This document shows, one piece after another, positions 53,074 to 61,724 of a DNA stretch of 64,000 nucleotides. Under the pieces are notes generated by a model. That model was given only the letters and a program-made list of their open reading frames with translations, did not search any database and had not been told where the DNA came from. Made by a program: the position numbers and the translations under genes. Origin of the DNA: Nitrospinaceae bacterium (GTDB taxonomy: Bacteria > Nitrospinota > Nitrospinia > Nitrospinales > VA-1); assembly GCA_029261595.1 (NCBI GenBank), contig JAJDAZ010000014.1, positions 27,723-91,722 of the forward strand, in the 5' to 3' direction. Numbering within the stretch: position 1 is the first letter of the stretch; each line of letters starts with the position of its first letter.

Positions 53074-53904
53074 ATGATTTGGCCCGTCAGGAAACCTCCG
53101 GTCAATAATGTTACGGTTATTATTTTCCTCCTGATTCTGATGTGGTCCCTTTCGGGTTGCGGGGAGCAACCGGCCAAAGACTCCCTGCGTCAGAAAGTCA
53201 TTGTCGCCACCGACACCAACCTGGTCCCGATGGCGTTTATCAACGACCAGAATCAACTGGTCGGGTTTGAACCCGATCTCATTGAAGCGGTTGCCGAGCT
53301 TGCCGGATTCGATGTCGAAATTGTTTCGGTGGCGTTTCCCGGTTTGTTCGGCGGGCTCATCACCGGCAAGTTCGATATGGTCGTCAGTTCGATCACCATC
53401 CTCGAAGAAAGAAAAGAGCGCATGGCGTTCAGCCTGCCCTATCTCAAAAGCGGCCTGGCACTGGTGGTCAGAAAAGATCTGGAAGGCATCCGTTCCGTGG
53501 AAGACTTAAGGGACCGAAACCTCGTTGCGGGTGCACAAAATGGGACCACGGCTTATTTTTATCTGGATAAATATCCGACGCTCAAGAAAAAAGGCTACGA
53601 CGCCCACGGACATGCGGTGACCGATCTCATCAACGGTGAAATCGATGCCGTCCTGGGAGAGAGCACGGGCACGCTGTATTATAAAAACCAGAAAAAGGAT
53701 TATTTTAAAAAGATCAAGATGGTGGGCGATATTCTCACGGAAGAATATTACGGCATGGTGTTACGTAAAGGGAATACCGGGTTGATGAATGAAGTGAACG
53801 CGGCGCTCAAAAAATTACTGGCGGATGGCACCGTCCAAAAACTGCACACGAAATGGGATCTTGGAAATTCCTCGGTGGTTCCAACCAGTAAATCTGCCGA
53901 ATAA
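53074..53904 (+). CDS. Amino-acid-type (SBP_bac_3) substrate-binding lipoprotein
   Basis: A 276-residue protein with a lipobox (LILMWSLSGC, Cys29). The rest is the family 3 periplasmic-binding fold: VIVATDTNLVPMAFINDQNQ, GFEPDLIEAVAELAGFDVEI, LFGGLITGKFDMVVSSITIL, ERKERMAFSLPYLKSGLALVV, LINGEIDAVLGES. It would bind a polar amino acid or related solute. ATG 53074 is 1 base after the ATPase stop, with AAGG upstream. Without a permease, transport cannot be assumed; it may serve as a sensor partner. Confidence 0.88.
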   Translation: MIWPVRKPPVNNVTVIIFLLILMWSLSGCGEQPAKDSLRQKVIVATDTNLVPMAFINDQNQLVGFEPDLIEAVAELAGFDVEIVSVAFPGLFGGLITGKFDMVVSSITILEERKERMAFSLPYLKSGLALVVRKDLEGIRSVEDLRDRNLVAGAQNGTTAYFYLDKYPTLKKKGYDAHGHAVTDLINGEIDAVLGESTGTLYYKNQKKDYFKKIKMVGDILTEEYYGMVLRKGNTGLMNEVNAALKKLLADGTVQKLHTKWDLGNSSVVPTSKSAE

Positions 53905-53930
53905 GAGTTCAACAAAAAAACGGAACTCGG

Positions 53931-53963
53931 AAACCACCGATGAACACAGATAAACACAGATGG
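53931..53963 (-). repeat. CATCTGTGTTTATCTGTGTTCATCGGTGGTT short repeat, inverted
   Basis: Matches the copy at 12261-12294 with few changes. It follows the binding-protein gene by 26 bases. The rest of 53964-54085 holds no gene. Confidence 0.65.
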
Positions 53964-54085
53964 CTATTTTTCAGAAATTTTCAGCTCTCCCCTGTCTCGT
54001 GCCATGGACATTGGAGTGGTGGCAATTGTCTGTTACCATGAGTTATTAGCATTTCAATTTGATTGTCTCATGTAAATGGGTTGTG

Positions 54086-55213
54086 ATGAACAACCAGATT
54101 TTTTCAGGAAAGACTATTTTGTTAAAACGAACGGAAAATAAAAGAAAATCCCCCATAAAAAAAACATCCACCAGAAAACCCACAAATCAAAAATCTTCAG
54201 CTAAAACTTCATCCGGCGAAAAAAAACCTTCTCAAAAATCTTCGGCCCGGAATTCAGCGGGTGAAAAATCCACCCCCCGAAGACCCGCTAACGATAGATA
54301 TTCACCTCGCAATTCTTCAGATCCGAATCCTCCCGCACGAAGGCCTGCAAATAAAAAGTTTCCAACTCGAAGCGCATCGACCCAAAAATCAGCAGAACCT
54401 AAGTCTCCGGACGAAAAAATTGTCCCAACAAATCCACCTGTGCACAAAACTTATGCCAAACCGCTTAAGGAGCAGGAGTTCACTATATATGGCTTAAACG
54501 CCTGCAAGGCGGTGTTTGATAACCGGCCCGAGGATATCTGCCGGGTATTTTTCAGCAAGGAGCGTTCATCGGGCATGGCGGCGGTGAAACGCTGGTGCCA
54601 GACCCATAAACTGCCTTACCGGGAACTTGACGCGCCATCTTTATACAAAGTGGCGTCCAGCGCACATCACGAGGGCACGGTGATGGTGGTGCGCCCCCGG
54701 ACACTGAAACCGGTTCACGGATTGCTACGCAATCAAGTGGATAAAAACTCCCTGATGGTGGGTCTGGACCGGGTGGGGGACACGCATAATCTGGGCGCGA
54801 TATTGCGTTCCTGCGCCTTTTTCGGCGCGTCCGGGCTGATTCTCGGCAATCACGAAGATCAGGCGAAGATCACGTCATCCGCTGCCCGGATGGCGGAAGG
54901 CGCTCTGGAAACAGTCCCTATGTATCAAAGCTCTGATTTAGCCTCGTCACTGCGAGATTTTCGCGAGAAGAAAGTTATGGTGATCGGCGCAGACTTAGGT
55001 TCGGGCGGCTCTCTGTATGAAACAAAAATTTCTTTTCCCTGTATCCTTGTTGTGGGCAATGAAAATGAGGGGCTGTCAGATAAAGTCAAAAAACGTTGCC
55101 ACGAACTGGTTCATGTTCCAGGGTGCGGGGACATGCAATCGCTCAATGTTTCTGTCGCCACTGGTGTGATCCTTGCTGAATTGAACCGTCAGAAAAACCG
55201 GCTATCCAAATGA
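54086..55213 (+). CDS. SpoU-family rRNA/tRNA methyltransferase (TrmH/RlmB-like) with basic N-terminal tail
   Basis: A 375-residue protein. Residues 1-130 are a disordered tail of Lys, Ser, Pro and Arg with repeated KKTS, SSAK and RRPANxK words. Residues about 135-375 are a SpoU methyltransferase: an N-terminal substrate-binding domain (FTIYGLNACKAVFDNRPED), then the SPOUT knot: motif 1 VGDTHNLGAILRSCAFFG, motif 2 ILVVGNENEGLSDKV, motif 3 VHVPGCGDMQSLNVSVATG. By architecture it methylates a ribose in 23S rRNA or tRNA. ATG 54086 is chosen over an upstream TTG. The long tail is unusual in length. Confidence 0.88.
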   Translation: MNNQIFSGKTILLKRTENKRKSPIKKTSTRKPTNQKSSAKTSSGEKKPSQKSSARNSAGEKSTPRRPANDRYSPRNSSDPNPPARRPANKKFPTRSASTQKSAEPKSPDEKIVPTNPPVHKTYAKPLKEQEFTIYGLNACKAVFDNRPEDICRVFFSKERSSGMAAVKRWCQTHKLPYRELDAPSLYKVASSAHHEGTVMVVRPRTLKPVHGLLRNQVDKNSLMVGLDRVGDTHNLGAILRSCAFFGASGLILGNHEDQAKITSSAARMAEGALETVPMYQSSDLASSLRDFREKKVMVIGADLGSGGSLYETKISFPCILVVGNENEGLSDKVKKRCHELVHVPGCGDMQSLNVSVATGVILAELNRQKNRLSK

Positions 55214-55234
55214 ATCCTGTTTTTTGAGCCGCCC

Positions 55235-55660
55235 ATGTTTTTTGCCAAACTTCATCCCATGATAGTACATTTTCCCGTCGGCCTGCTGGTCAGCGGGGTG
55301 TTGTTTGAAATTTATGGCCGACTGGGCCGGGAAGAGGCGGTGCAGGTCGCGGGCAGGTTCAATGTCCGTCTCGGATTCTGGTGCTCCCTTCCCGTTTTTG
55401 TGGTGGGATTTCTGGGAATGCTCAGTTTGAAGAACACTGAGAAATTCCAGATGTTTTTGGGCAACCATCTAATGGCAGCCTTTGCCACCGTGATATTTTT
55501 TATGCTTGCATTATTGGTCGCCCGTTTTGGCAAAGGACGGTTCCAGGCCGGGTATTATTTATTACTCGTACTGGGACTCATCAGCGTCCTGACGACGGGT
55601 TTTTTCGGAGGCGAACTGGTGCACCGGTTCGGCGTGTCCACCTCGGATTTTATCAACTAG
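55235..55660 (+). CDS. DUF2231 membrane protein 1
   Basis: A 141-residue protein with four TM helices. It opens with KLHPMIVHFPVGLLVSGVLF, the DUF2231 hallmark (HP...HFP), with a second His in LGNHLMAAFATV. DUF2231 proteins often occur with haem-copper oxidases or dehydrogenases; here only a second DUF2231 gene is near. Its stop overlaps the stop of that convergent gene by 4 bases (CTAG). Confidence 0.82.
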   Translation: MFFAKLHPMIVHFPVGLLVSGVLFEIYGRLGREEAVQVAGRFNVRLGFWCSLPVFVVGFLGMLSLKNTEKFQMFLGNHLMAAFATVIFFMLALLVARFGKGRFQAGYYLLLVLGLISVLTTGFFGGELVHRFGVSTSDFIN

Positions 55661-56037
55661 AACACCAGCAGGTAGCCCGACCAGGCAGACGCGCCCAAGG
55701 CCAGCAGACCACAGCCATACAAAATGCAGGCGGTGCGCGAGTGAGGTTGGGTGTAGGAATAGCCGGTGCAAAATCCGTAAAGGATGGTGAACAGAAAAGA
55801 ATAACCCTGGTGACCCTCCACTTCGGCAGAGGTTCTTAGACTGAGATCCGTGGAAAGCATCCCTGAAAAATCCGCCATGACGGCGGCCAGCAACCCAAGA
55901 CTCAGGTTGAAGGACCCGGCGGTCTTGTAGATGGATAGGTTTTTCTTCCAGGAAAGATACAAAAGTGCCACCCCCGCCACAAACAGGGAAGGCGGAAAAT
56001 GGGAAATGAAGGGATGAAATGAAACGGAACTGATCAT
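55657..56037 (-). CDS. DUF2231 membrane protein 2 (convergent relative)
   Basis: A 126-residue membrane protein with about four TM helices. The opening SVSFHPFISHFPPSLFVAGV parallels the HP...HFP motif of its convergent neighbour, and GHQGYSFLFTILYG matches the second His segment. ATG 56037 is chosen; the upstream ATG 56064 has no family match. The two genes face each other and share overlapping stop codons (CTAG at 55657-55660). No function is known. Confidence 0.75.
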   Translation of the reverse strand: MISSVSFHPFISHFPPSLFVAGVALLYLSWKKNLSIYKTAGSFNLSLGLLAAVMADFSGMLSTDLSLRTSAEVEGHQGYSFLFTILYGFCTGYSYTQPHSRTACILYGCGLLALGASAWSGYLLVF

Positions 56038-56078
56038 GTGCTGACCAGCTGAGGGCTGGTCCAAGAAAAAACATACAA

Positions 56079-56125
56079 CCAGCGTGACGCTGGACCCAGT
56101 TTTAACATGCGAGGGATTATTGAGG
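56079..56125 (+). repeat. 48-bp dispersed palindromic repeat, copy F
   Basis: CCAGCGTGACGCTGG, ACCCAGTTTTAACA, TGCGAGGGATTATT. Very like copy B. It lies between the DUF2231 gene and tatB. Confidence 0.75.
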
Positions 56126-56170
56126 AATTAATTGCTTCCAGATGATTCACAGGTTTTCCGGGGCCGGTGT

Positions 56171-56196
56171 ACCCTTTCGGGGCATGAAGGCAAATG
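56171..56196 (+). repeat. Intergenic repeat family 2, plus copy
   Basis: ACCCTTTCGGGGCATGAAGGCAAA, similar to 9619 (TCCTTCGGGGTATGAAGGTAAA). Confidence 0.45.
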
Positions 56197-56253
56197 AAGT
56201 GGATATCACAAGCGAAGCGAGCGTAGCCCACTCTTCCTCCCCACGAAGTGGGG

Positions 56254-56547
56254 TTAATTTTTGTTGGGGTCGTTGATCTGAAAATCTTTTTCTGCCAGGT
56301 CCAGATTGACGTCGACATCGATCTTGGTGGCGCTGGTCACATCCTGTTCCAGACCATCCAGGTTGACGTTCTGTTTCAGGCTTTCGGTCTCGTCCAACAC
56401 ATCTTGTTTGAGGCTGTTGAACGTGTTCTGAAATTCTCCCCATCCTCTGCCGATCGCTTTGGCCAGTTTGGGAAGGTTTTTCGGACCGATGACCACCACG
56501 GCAATGCCCATGATGATCATTATTTCAAAAAATCCTATGTCGAACAT
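56254..56547 (-). CDS. tatB: Twin-arginine translocase subunit TatB-like
   Basis: A 97-residue membrane protein. MFDIGFFEIMIIMGIAVVVIG is the Tat N-terminal helix, the Phe-Asp-Ile-Gly start being TatB-type, followed by the Gly-Pro hinge and an amphipathic helix (PKNLPKLAKAIGRGWGEFQN), then an acidic tail. It works with TatC and TatA to export folded proteins. ATG 56547 with GGAG 8 bases upstream is the start, not the longer upstream reading. No tatC or tatA is in the window. Confidence 0.85.
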   Translation of the reverse strand: MFDIGFFEIMIIMGIAVVVIGPKNLPKLAKAIGRGWGEFQNTFNSLKQDVLDETESLKQNVNLDGLEQDVTSATKIDVDVNLDLAEKDFQINDPNKN

Positions 56548-56721
56548 GGGAACGCTCCATGAAATGAATGAGATTGTGTGGATCGTTTTGAATTTTAACA
56601 AATAATCTTATCTAATTCTACAAAAGATCCAGATTAGGGAAGTTTGAATCCGAGGTTGACTCGAATGGGTTATCCCGGTTAACCTTAATCCTTTTTCGGA
56701 TCGCAGAAGCGTTGGTATAGC

Positions 56722-57651
56722 ATGAAAATCGTTCGGGGAACGAAAAATATCGTCCGGCCCATCTCTTGTCCGGTGGTGGCCATCGGGAATTTTGACGGGG
56801 TCCATATGGGCCACCAGATCATATTCCGCCAGACCGCTGATATGGCCCGCGAACGAAAGGGAACCGCCATTGTTTTTACCTTCGAGCCCCACCCCCTGAA
56901 AATCATCGCCCCGGAGCGGGTTCCCCCTCTTTTGACCAGCTTTCGCAAGAAGATGGCATTGATCGAAGCGTGCGGCATTGACCAGGTCATTTGCGCGGAC
57001 TTCACACAACAGTTTGCTGACCAGCGACCCCGAGATTTTGCCAAAAATATCCTGGTGGACCTGATTGGAGTTCAGGAAATCGTGGTCGGGTTTGATTACG
57101 CGTTTGGCCGGGGCCGCGAGGGCACGATTTCCTATCTCAAAAAAATGGGCGAGGAGTTCCATTTTAAGGTTCATGTCGTCGATCCGATAAAATTGAAGGA
57201 TCACCTGGTGAGCAGTTCTTACGTCCGCGAATTGATTGAAGAAGGCAATGTGAAAGCGGCCAGGGATTTTCTGGGCCGGGATTACTCCATCCAGGGACCG
57301 GTGGTGCACGGTCACCATACCGGCAAGGCCATTGGTTTTCCCACTGCCAATCTGGACACCACCAAGGTGCAGATTCCCGGCACAGGCGTGTATGCGGTTC
57401 GTATCCTGCACGAGGAAAAAACGTTTCAGGGAGCGGCGAATATCGGTTTCAACCCGACCTTCAAGCGCGACCGATTGAGCGTCGAGGTGCATATTTTCGA
57501 TTTTCATGAAACCCTTTACGGACAGGATGTGGAAGTGATTTTTGTGGACCGTATCCGCAGTGAAATGGCTTTTAATTCGGCGGACGAACTGGTGGTGCAA
57601 ATCAAAAAAGACATCCAGACCGCAAAGGCCATTCTGGAGCCCGACCTGTGA
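56722..57651 (+). CDS. ribF: Bifunctional riboflavin kinase / FAD synthetase
   Basis: Makes FMN then FAD from riboflavin. The 309-residue protein has an N-terminal nucleotidyltransferase domain (VAIGNFDGVHMGHQ, TFEPHPLKI, GFDYAFGRGREG, YVRELIEEGNV) and a C-terminal kinase domain (VVHGHHTGKAIGFPTANLD, GVYAVRILH, GAANIGFNPTF, VEVHIFDFHETLYGQ). Normal length and motifs throughout. ATG 56722. The next gene's GTG start overlaps its stop by 4 bases. Confidence 0.96.
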   Translation: MKIVRGTKNIVRPISCPVVAIGNFDGVHMGHQIIFRQTADMARERKGTAIVFTFEPHPLKIIAPERVPPLLTSFRKKMALIEACGIDQVICADFTQQFADQRPRDFAKNILVDLIGVQEIVVGFDYAFGRGREGTISYLKKMGEEFHFKVHVVDPIKLKDHLVSSSYVRELIEEGNVKAARDFLGRDYSIQGPVVHGHHTGKAIGFPTANLDTTKVQIPGTGVYAVRILHEEKTFQGAANIGFNPTFKRDRLSVEVHIFDFHETLYGQDVEVIFVDRIRSEMAFNSADELVVQIKKDIQTAKAILEPDL

Positions 57652-58715
57652 AAAACGCCAGAAACCTGATCATCGGACTGGCCATAACCGCGGGAGCCCT
57701 TTATTACACCCTGCACAATGTTTCCCTGAAAGATCTGGCGACTTCCTTCAAAACCGTGGACTATATCTTCATCCTGCCGGGTGTGGTCCTCATGCTTTTG
57801 AGTTTTTTGTTCCGCGCCCTGCGCTGGAGAATATTGATATCGCCCATGAAACAGGTCAAAGCCAGAGACCTCTACTCTCCCCTGATGGTCGGGTACATGG
57901 CGAATATCCTTCCTGCCCGGGCGGGCGAATTGATCAGGGCCTATCTTTTGAGCAAAAAACACAGCATCACTTTTTCCGGGGCCTTCGCATCGATCATCGT
58001 CGAACGATTGTTCGACATCATCGCCATCCTGCTGTTATTTGCCTGGGTTTTCATGTTCAACGCTCAGGTCCTCAACTCGGACGCGACCCTGTCCGGAGTT
58101 TCCCTGCAAACGCTGGCCACCCGGTTCGGGGAGTTGAGCGCGGTTCTGGTGGTCGCTCTCATTACGTTCATCTACATGATGCTTGCTCACAAAGAAAAAC
58201 TGATGACTCTCATCCAGTGGGTCATTCGGCCTCTGCCTGCAAAATGGCATGACAAGGTCGAATACCTGGTCGAGGAATTCAGCCTGGGCTGCGCGATCGC
58301 CAGGAACTTTTCGGCCTTGTTAAAAATCACGTTATACACTGGTCTGGTCTGGGCGACGATTGTCATGAGTTACCTGCCGTTTTACTTCGCCTACGACCTG
58401 GACAATAAATCTCTGGAATCCCTGGTCCTGCTCACGGTGCTGGTGTCCATATTGATCGTGGTTCTTCCCACACCGGCCTTTTTAGGGTCGTTCAACGCGG
58501 CGATATTGATCGGATTGCACGACATCATGGGGGTTGCCGAGTTGACGGCGGTGAGTTTCGGCATGGTGGTCTGGGCGGTGAACTTCGGAGTTATCCTTAT
58601 TGGAGGATTTTATTTTATCCTGCACGATCACCTGTCCGTGAAGACTCTAGTCCAGGTCGAGGAGGATGGGGAGCAGATTATCAAAGAATCGGAGTCGCCT
58701 TCGAATACGGCTTGA
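57648..58715 (+). CDS. Flippase-like integral membrane protein (LPG synthase TM-region family)
   Basis: A 355-residue protein with about eight TM helices. It has the family pattern LSFLFRALRWRILISPMKQV, MVGYMANILPARAGELIRAYLL and FASIIVERLFDIIAILLLFAW, then a late PTPAFLGSFNAAILIGL segment. Relatives include lysylphosphatidylglycerol synthase TM regions and archaeal/bacterial lipid flippase-like proteins. Starts at GTG 57648, overlapping ribF. It could flip a lipid-linked precursor, but nothing nearby names the lipid. Confidence 0.82.
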   Translation: MKNARNLIIGLAITAGALYYTLHNVSLKDLATSFKTVDYIFILPGVVLMLLSFLFRALRWRILISPMKQVKARDLYSPLMVGYMANILPARAGELIRAYLLSKKHSITFSGAFASIIVERLFDIIAILLLFAWVFMFNAQVLNSDATLSGVSLQTLATRFGELSAVLVVALITFIYMMLAHKEKLMTLIQWVIRPLPAKWHDKVEYLVEEFSLGCAIARNFSALLKITLYTGLVWATIVMSYLPFYFAYDLDNKSLESLVLLTVLVSILIVVLPTPAFLGSFNAAILIGLHDIMGVAELTAVSFGMVVWAVNFGVILIGGFYFILHDHLSVKTLVQVEEDGEQIIKESESPSNTA

Positions 58716-58740
58716 AATTTTACGAGATAGAATTCATAAT
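58712..58740 (+). promoter_or_regulatory. Sigma-70-like promoter for tRNA-Leu
   Basis: TTGAAA (58712-58717), a 17-base spacer, CATAAT (58735-58740), 25 bases before the tRNA. The -35 box overlaps the stop codon of the flippase-like gene. Confidence 0.55.
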
Positions 58741-58765
58741 ACGCTTAAATAAATGACCGCAATAT

Positions 58766-58849
58766 GCCGAAGTGGCGGAATTGGTAGACGCGCATGATTC
58801 AGGTTCATGTGGGGGCAACCCTGTGGAAGTTCGAGTCTTCTCTTCGGCA
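58766..58849 (+). tRNA. tRNA-Leu (anticodon CAG)
   Basis: Acceptor GCCGAAG/CTTCGGC, anticodon stem CATGA/TCATG with loop TTCAGGT giving CAG, a long variable arm (GTGGGGGCAACCCTGT) typical of Leu, and T-arm with AAGTTCGAGTCTT. CCA is not encoded. Confidence 0.94.
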
Positions 58850-59159
58850 CTCGCTCACCTAGTGGGCGAGGGATGCGGTCATTACTTCAGGGCCTTGTTT
58901 CACCTCACCTTTTCTTCCCTTCATTCCTGTGTCACTCGGTCTGAAAAACCGCTTGTTACAGCATCTTTCAGCATCGGAACCCGCCTTTCCCGGCCACCCA
59001 GTTTTCAATTGCAAAAACACCATAAACAACTGATAATAAAGTAATTATATTATTTTTAAGCGCAATTTCCAAAGTGGTTTTTGCCTCTTCACCGGTCTTT
59101 GCCGTGTGAAGTTTGCCGGTCCGGGGCGTTGACCCACGGCCAGAAAAACAGCGGCTGAT
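58850..59159. other. Spacer after tRNA-Leu
   Basis: A 310-base gap. A CTCGCTCAC-CTAG-TGGGCGAG hairpin directly follows the tRNA and may mark its 3' processing or termination. The rest shows no gene; it presumably holds the promoter for the sterol-desaturase family gene. Confidence 0.5.
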
Positions 59160-60293
59160 ATGATAGAAGCAATCGGTTTGATATTATTTGAAAAAGGCAA
59201 ATCTCTTCTGGGATTTGCGGTTTTTTTCATTTTATTGGAACGGGCGTTTCCCTCCAGGAAAAGCCAGAAAATTTTGCGCAAAGGCTTCCGGCTGGATTTG
59301 ACCTATTCCTTTCTTCTGGTTCTTATATTTTATCCCGTCCAGGTGGTATGCATGCCCATGGTGGTCAATTATTTTTATGGGGCCATCGGTCTGCCCGACG
59401 ACCAGGTAAAGGGCCAGGTCCAGACCACAGTTCTGCAGGACGCCTCGCACGGCAAGGTCGCGGTTCAACCCGACGGCACGATACAATATCGCACGGAAAC
59501 TAAATTCAGCGGATTCGACAGGTTTGTTATCAGAAAATCCGATGGCGAAAACCATCTGACTCAAACCCTGATGGCCCGGATGGACACACCTGCCGAAGAA
59601 GAGGGAGCGCTTCCCTTAAAAACCGCTCAACCAAAAGTATCGCTCTTTGTCACCAGCAGTGTTCCGGGCGGAAAAGTCACCGAGGGCTTTACCGGACAGG
59701 TTTTAAAAGCGCGCACCTTGATCCTCCAGCAAAGCATCTGGTTACAGATTTTGATCGCGGTTTTTCTTATAGATTTTGTGGGATATTGGCGACACCGTTT
59801 CATGCACACTCGATATCTGTGGCCGTTTCATACCATTCACCACAGTTCCCGGCAAGTCGACTGGCTCTCCACCGAGCGGTTTCACCCTGTCAATCATTTG
59901 ATTTCGGCCTCGTTTAATCTGGTCATCCTGGCGGCGCTGTTTCAAGACCCGTATGTGGGAGCGACGGCGATGCTCCTCAGGCGGGGATATGGGTTGTTCA
60001 TTCATAGCAATATCCCGCTTGGCTATGGTTTCCTGAATTATATCCTGGTCAGTCCACGCTTTCACCGATGGCACCATTCCGACAGTCAAGTCGTGAAGAA
60101 AAAAAACTATGCCACCTTCTTTTCAATCTTCGACCTGGCGTTTGGCACATTTTATCTGCCCAAAGAAAAAAAGGACCCGGAATCCTTCGGTTTCCACGGG
60201 GGGGAACTGGGCAACGGTTTGTTCGAACAATTGGCCTATCCTTTCCCAAAACTAACCTCACAGCGTAAAGTACCGGCCATCGACACTCCCTGA
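59160..60293 (+). CDS. Fatty-acid hydroxylase / sterol desaturase family protein with an inserted domain
   Basis: An integral membrane di-iron oxygenase of 377 residues. The metal-binding His clusters are HRFMH (212-216), HTIHH (224-228) and HRWHH (302-306). Two N-terminal TM helices precede a soluble insert at about 75-190 that is not part of the family core. In it, GKVAVQPDGTIQYRTETKFSG (split: GKVAVQPDGTI then QYRTETKFSG) and FDRFVIRKSDGEN look like a cadherin-like/Ig-like repeat domain. The substrate could be a lipid or sterol-like molecule. ATG 59160; alone in its transcript. Confidence 0.83.
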   Translation: MIEAIGLILFEKGKSLLGFAVFFILLERAFPSRKSQKILRKGFRLDLTYSFLLVLIFYPVQVVCMPMVVNYFYGAIGLPDDQVKGQVQTTVLQDASHGKVAVQPDGTIQYRTETKFSGFDRFVIRKSDGENHLTQTLMARMDTPAEEEGALPLKTAQPKVSLFVTSSVPGGKVTEGFTGQVLKARTLILQQSIWLQILIAVFLIDFVGYWRHRFMHTRYLWPFHTIHHSSRQVDWLSTERFHPVNHLISASFNLVILAALFQDPYVGATAMLLRRGYGLFIHSNIPLGYGFLNYILVSPRFHRWHHSDSQVVKKKNYATFFSIFDLAFGTFYLPKEKKDPESFGFHGGELGNGLFEQLAYPFPKLTSQRKVPAIDTP

Positions 60294-60432
60294 CAAACCG
60301 ACCGCTTTCCACGCCGCTAAACAAATTCCGCCTTGAGAAGAAATCCGCTCGCCCAGGCAAGGCACTTTTCGGACCAGGCTCCCTGACGTGAATCTTTAGC
60401 CAGTCAATTTTTTGATATGGGGTATAAAAACT

Positions 60433-60846
60433 TTATTCCGTCCCGTCCGAGAAGGGAACCGAAAAATGAGTTTGGACGAACAGCCATTTCCCGTCGTGCC
60501 GTGTCAAAACGGCGGTGAAGCGAAGGAGCACATGCATGGCTCGTTCTTCTGCCGTGAAGTAAACGTTGGTGTCTCCGGCGATCCAGCAAACTGAATCCTG
60601 TTGCGATATGGCAACATTTTCAAATTCCACAGTCAAGCGCTCGGACTGGCGGAAATCACGCTCAAATTGAATTCTGATTTCCACCAGACCGGTGCGTTTT
60701 TCATCTTCACCGGTGCCGATCACCAGAACATCCGGGTTGGAATCGAAAAGGCTCAACAAAGCGTCGATGTCTTTTTTTCCGTAACCCTGGCAGAATTTGT
60801 CCAGGACCGATTCAATTTCGGCCACCGTTTCTTGGGTAGGTTGCAT
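60433..60846 (-). CDS. SnoaL/NTF2-like small protein
   Basis: A 137-residue cytoplasmic protein of the NTF2/DUF4440 cone fold. ETVAEIESVLDKFCQGYGKKDIDALLSLF at the start (read in pieces), GTGEDEKRTGLVEIRIQFERD, and ending GKWLFVQTHFSVPF are typical. These proteins bind small ligands or act as isomerases; no partner is nearby. ATG 60846. Function unknown. Confidence 0.8.
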   Translation of the reverse strand: MQPTQETVAEIESVLDKFCQGYGKKDIDALLSLFDSNPDVLVIGTGEDEKRTGLVEIRIQFERDFRQSERLTVEFENVAISQQDSVCWIAGDTNVYFTAEERAMHVLLRFTAVLTRHDGKWLFVQTHFSVPFSDGTE

Positions 60847-61020
60847 GTTGCCTCTCTGGGTTTGAGGAAACTTTTATCAACGCTGTGGATTTCTTTTGGA
60901 GATTGCGTATAACTTAGCTAAATTTAATAGAAAAATCAAATTTGGAAGCTGTAAAACCTTTATTTCCGGGGATTATTCTTAATCTGAAGGGAGAAACCGG
61001 CTTGTTTCTGAAGAAAAGCC

Positions 61021-61683
61021 TTATTTCCTTTTTATGACAAATACTTTATCCCCAATAATATCGATGTCATAGTTTCCCATATCGGCCATTTTTGAAAGAA
61101 CGTGATTGCAAAAAAAACTGACGTGGGTCGGATCGTCCTTGTACCACCAGTTTTTAAATTGATCCTTCGCGTTTGGCTGGTCAATGAAGGGATTGGTCAA
61201 TAGACTGGAAAAAATTACAATCCCGTCCTGGGCTAATACCTTTTCTATTTCCCGGACTTCATCCCACGGGTCCAGAAGGTGTTCGATCACTTCGACCGCA
61301 ATCACCACATCAAATTTAACCGGGTATTTCTGGTCCTTGAGATATCCATGCGTCATGGGTTCGAGCGGGGTGACATCATAACCGCGTTTTCGAAACTCAT
61401 GGGTCATTTCTCCCGACCCGGAACCAAAGTCTAGAATATGTTGCGGCGAATGGTAATTGTTGATCAGTTGCACCAACACATCCACCTGACCTTTCCAGAA
61501 TTCTGGATCGGTGCCCGCCCACTGGTCCTTATAGTGTTTTTCTTCCGCTTCTTTATTTGGGTATTCGTTGGTGAAAATCAACCGGCATTCGGGGCATTGA
61601 TAAAATTTGCGCCCATCCTCAAAAAACAAGGTAGAGGATGCATGGCAAATCCGGCAGGATTTTTTATCTTGATCCGATGTCAT
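61021..61683 (-). CDS. Class I SAM methyltransferase with an N-terminal zinc ribbon
   Basis: A 220-residue protein. Residues 9-35 hold two Cys pairs (CRICHASSTLFFEDG, YQCPECRLIFTNE) as in the C-x2-C-type methyltransferases. The SAM-binding core is ILDFGSGSGEMTHEFRKRGYDV (motif I FGSGSGEM), then FDVVIAVEVIEHLLDPWDEV (motif with EVIEH) and a VLAQDGIVIFSSLL motif. The class often modifies sugars or lipid-linked glycans, but its substrate is not told here. ATG 61683, 41 bases from the next gene. Confidence 0.85.
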   Translation of the reverse strand: MTSDQDKKSCRICHASSTLFFEDGRKFYQCPECRLIFTNEYPNKEAEEKHYKDQWAGTDPEFWKGQVDVLVQLINNYHSPQHILDFGSGSGEMTHEFRKRGYDVTPLEPMTHGYLKDQKYPVKFDVVIAVEVIEHLLDPWDEVREIEKVLAQDGIVIFSSLLTNPFIDQPNAKDQFKNWWYKDDPTHVSFFCNHVLSKMADMGNYDIDIIGDKVFVIKRK

Positions 61684-61724
61684 GAAAAAGCAATTTTTCT
61701 ATTTTGGCAGGAGGGGCATTTAAG

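Noticed and set aside
56608..57600. 330-residue minus-strand frame over ribF
   Set aside because: Antisense to intact ribF; no protein-like motifs.
58772..59044. 90-residue frame starting in tRNA-Leu
   Set aside because: Starts inside the tRNA; no domain and no ribosome binding site.
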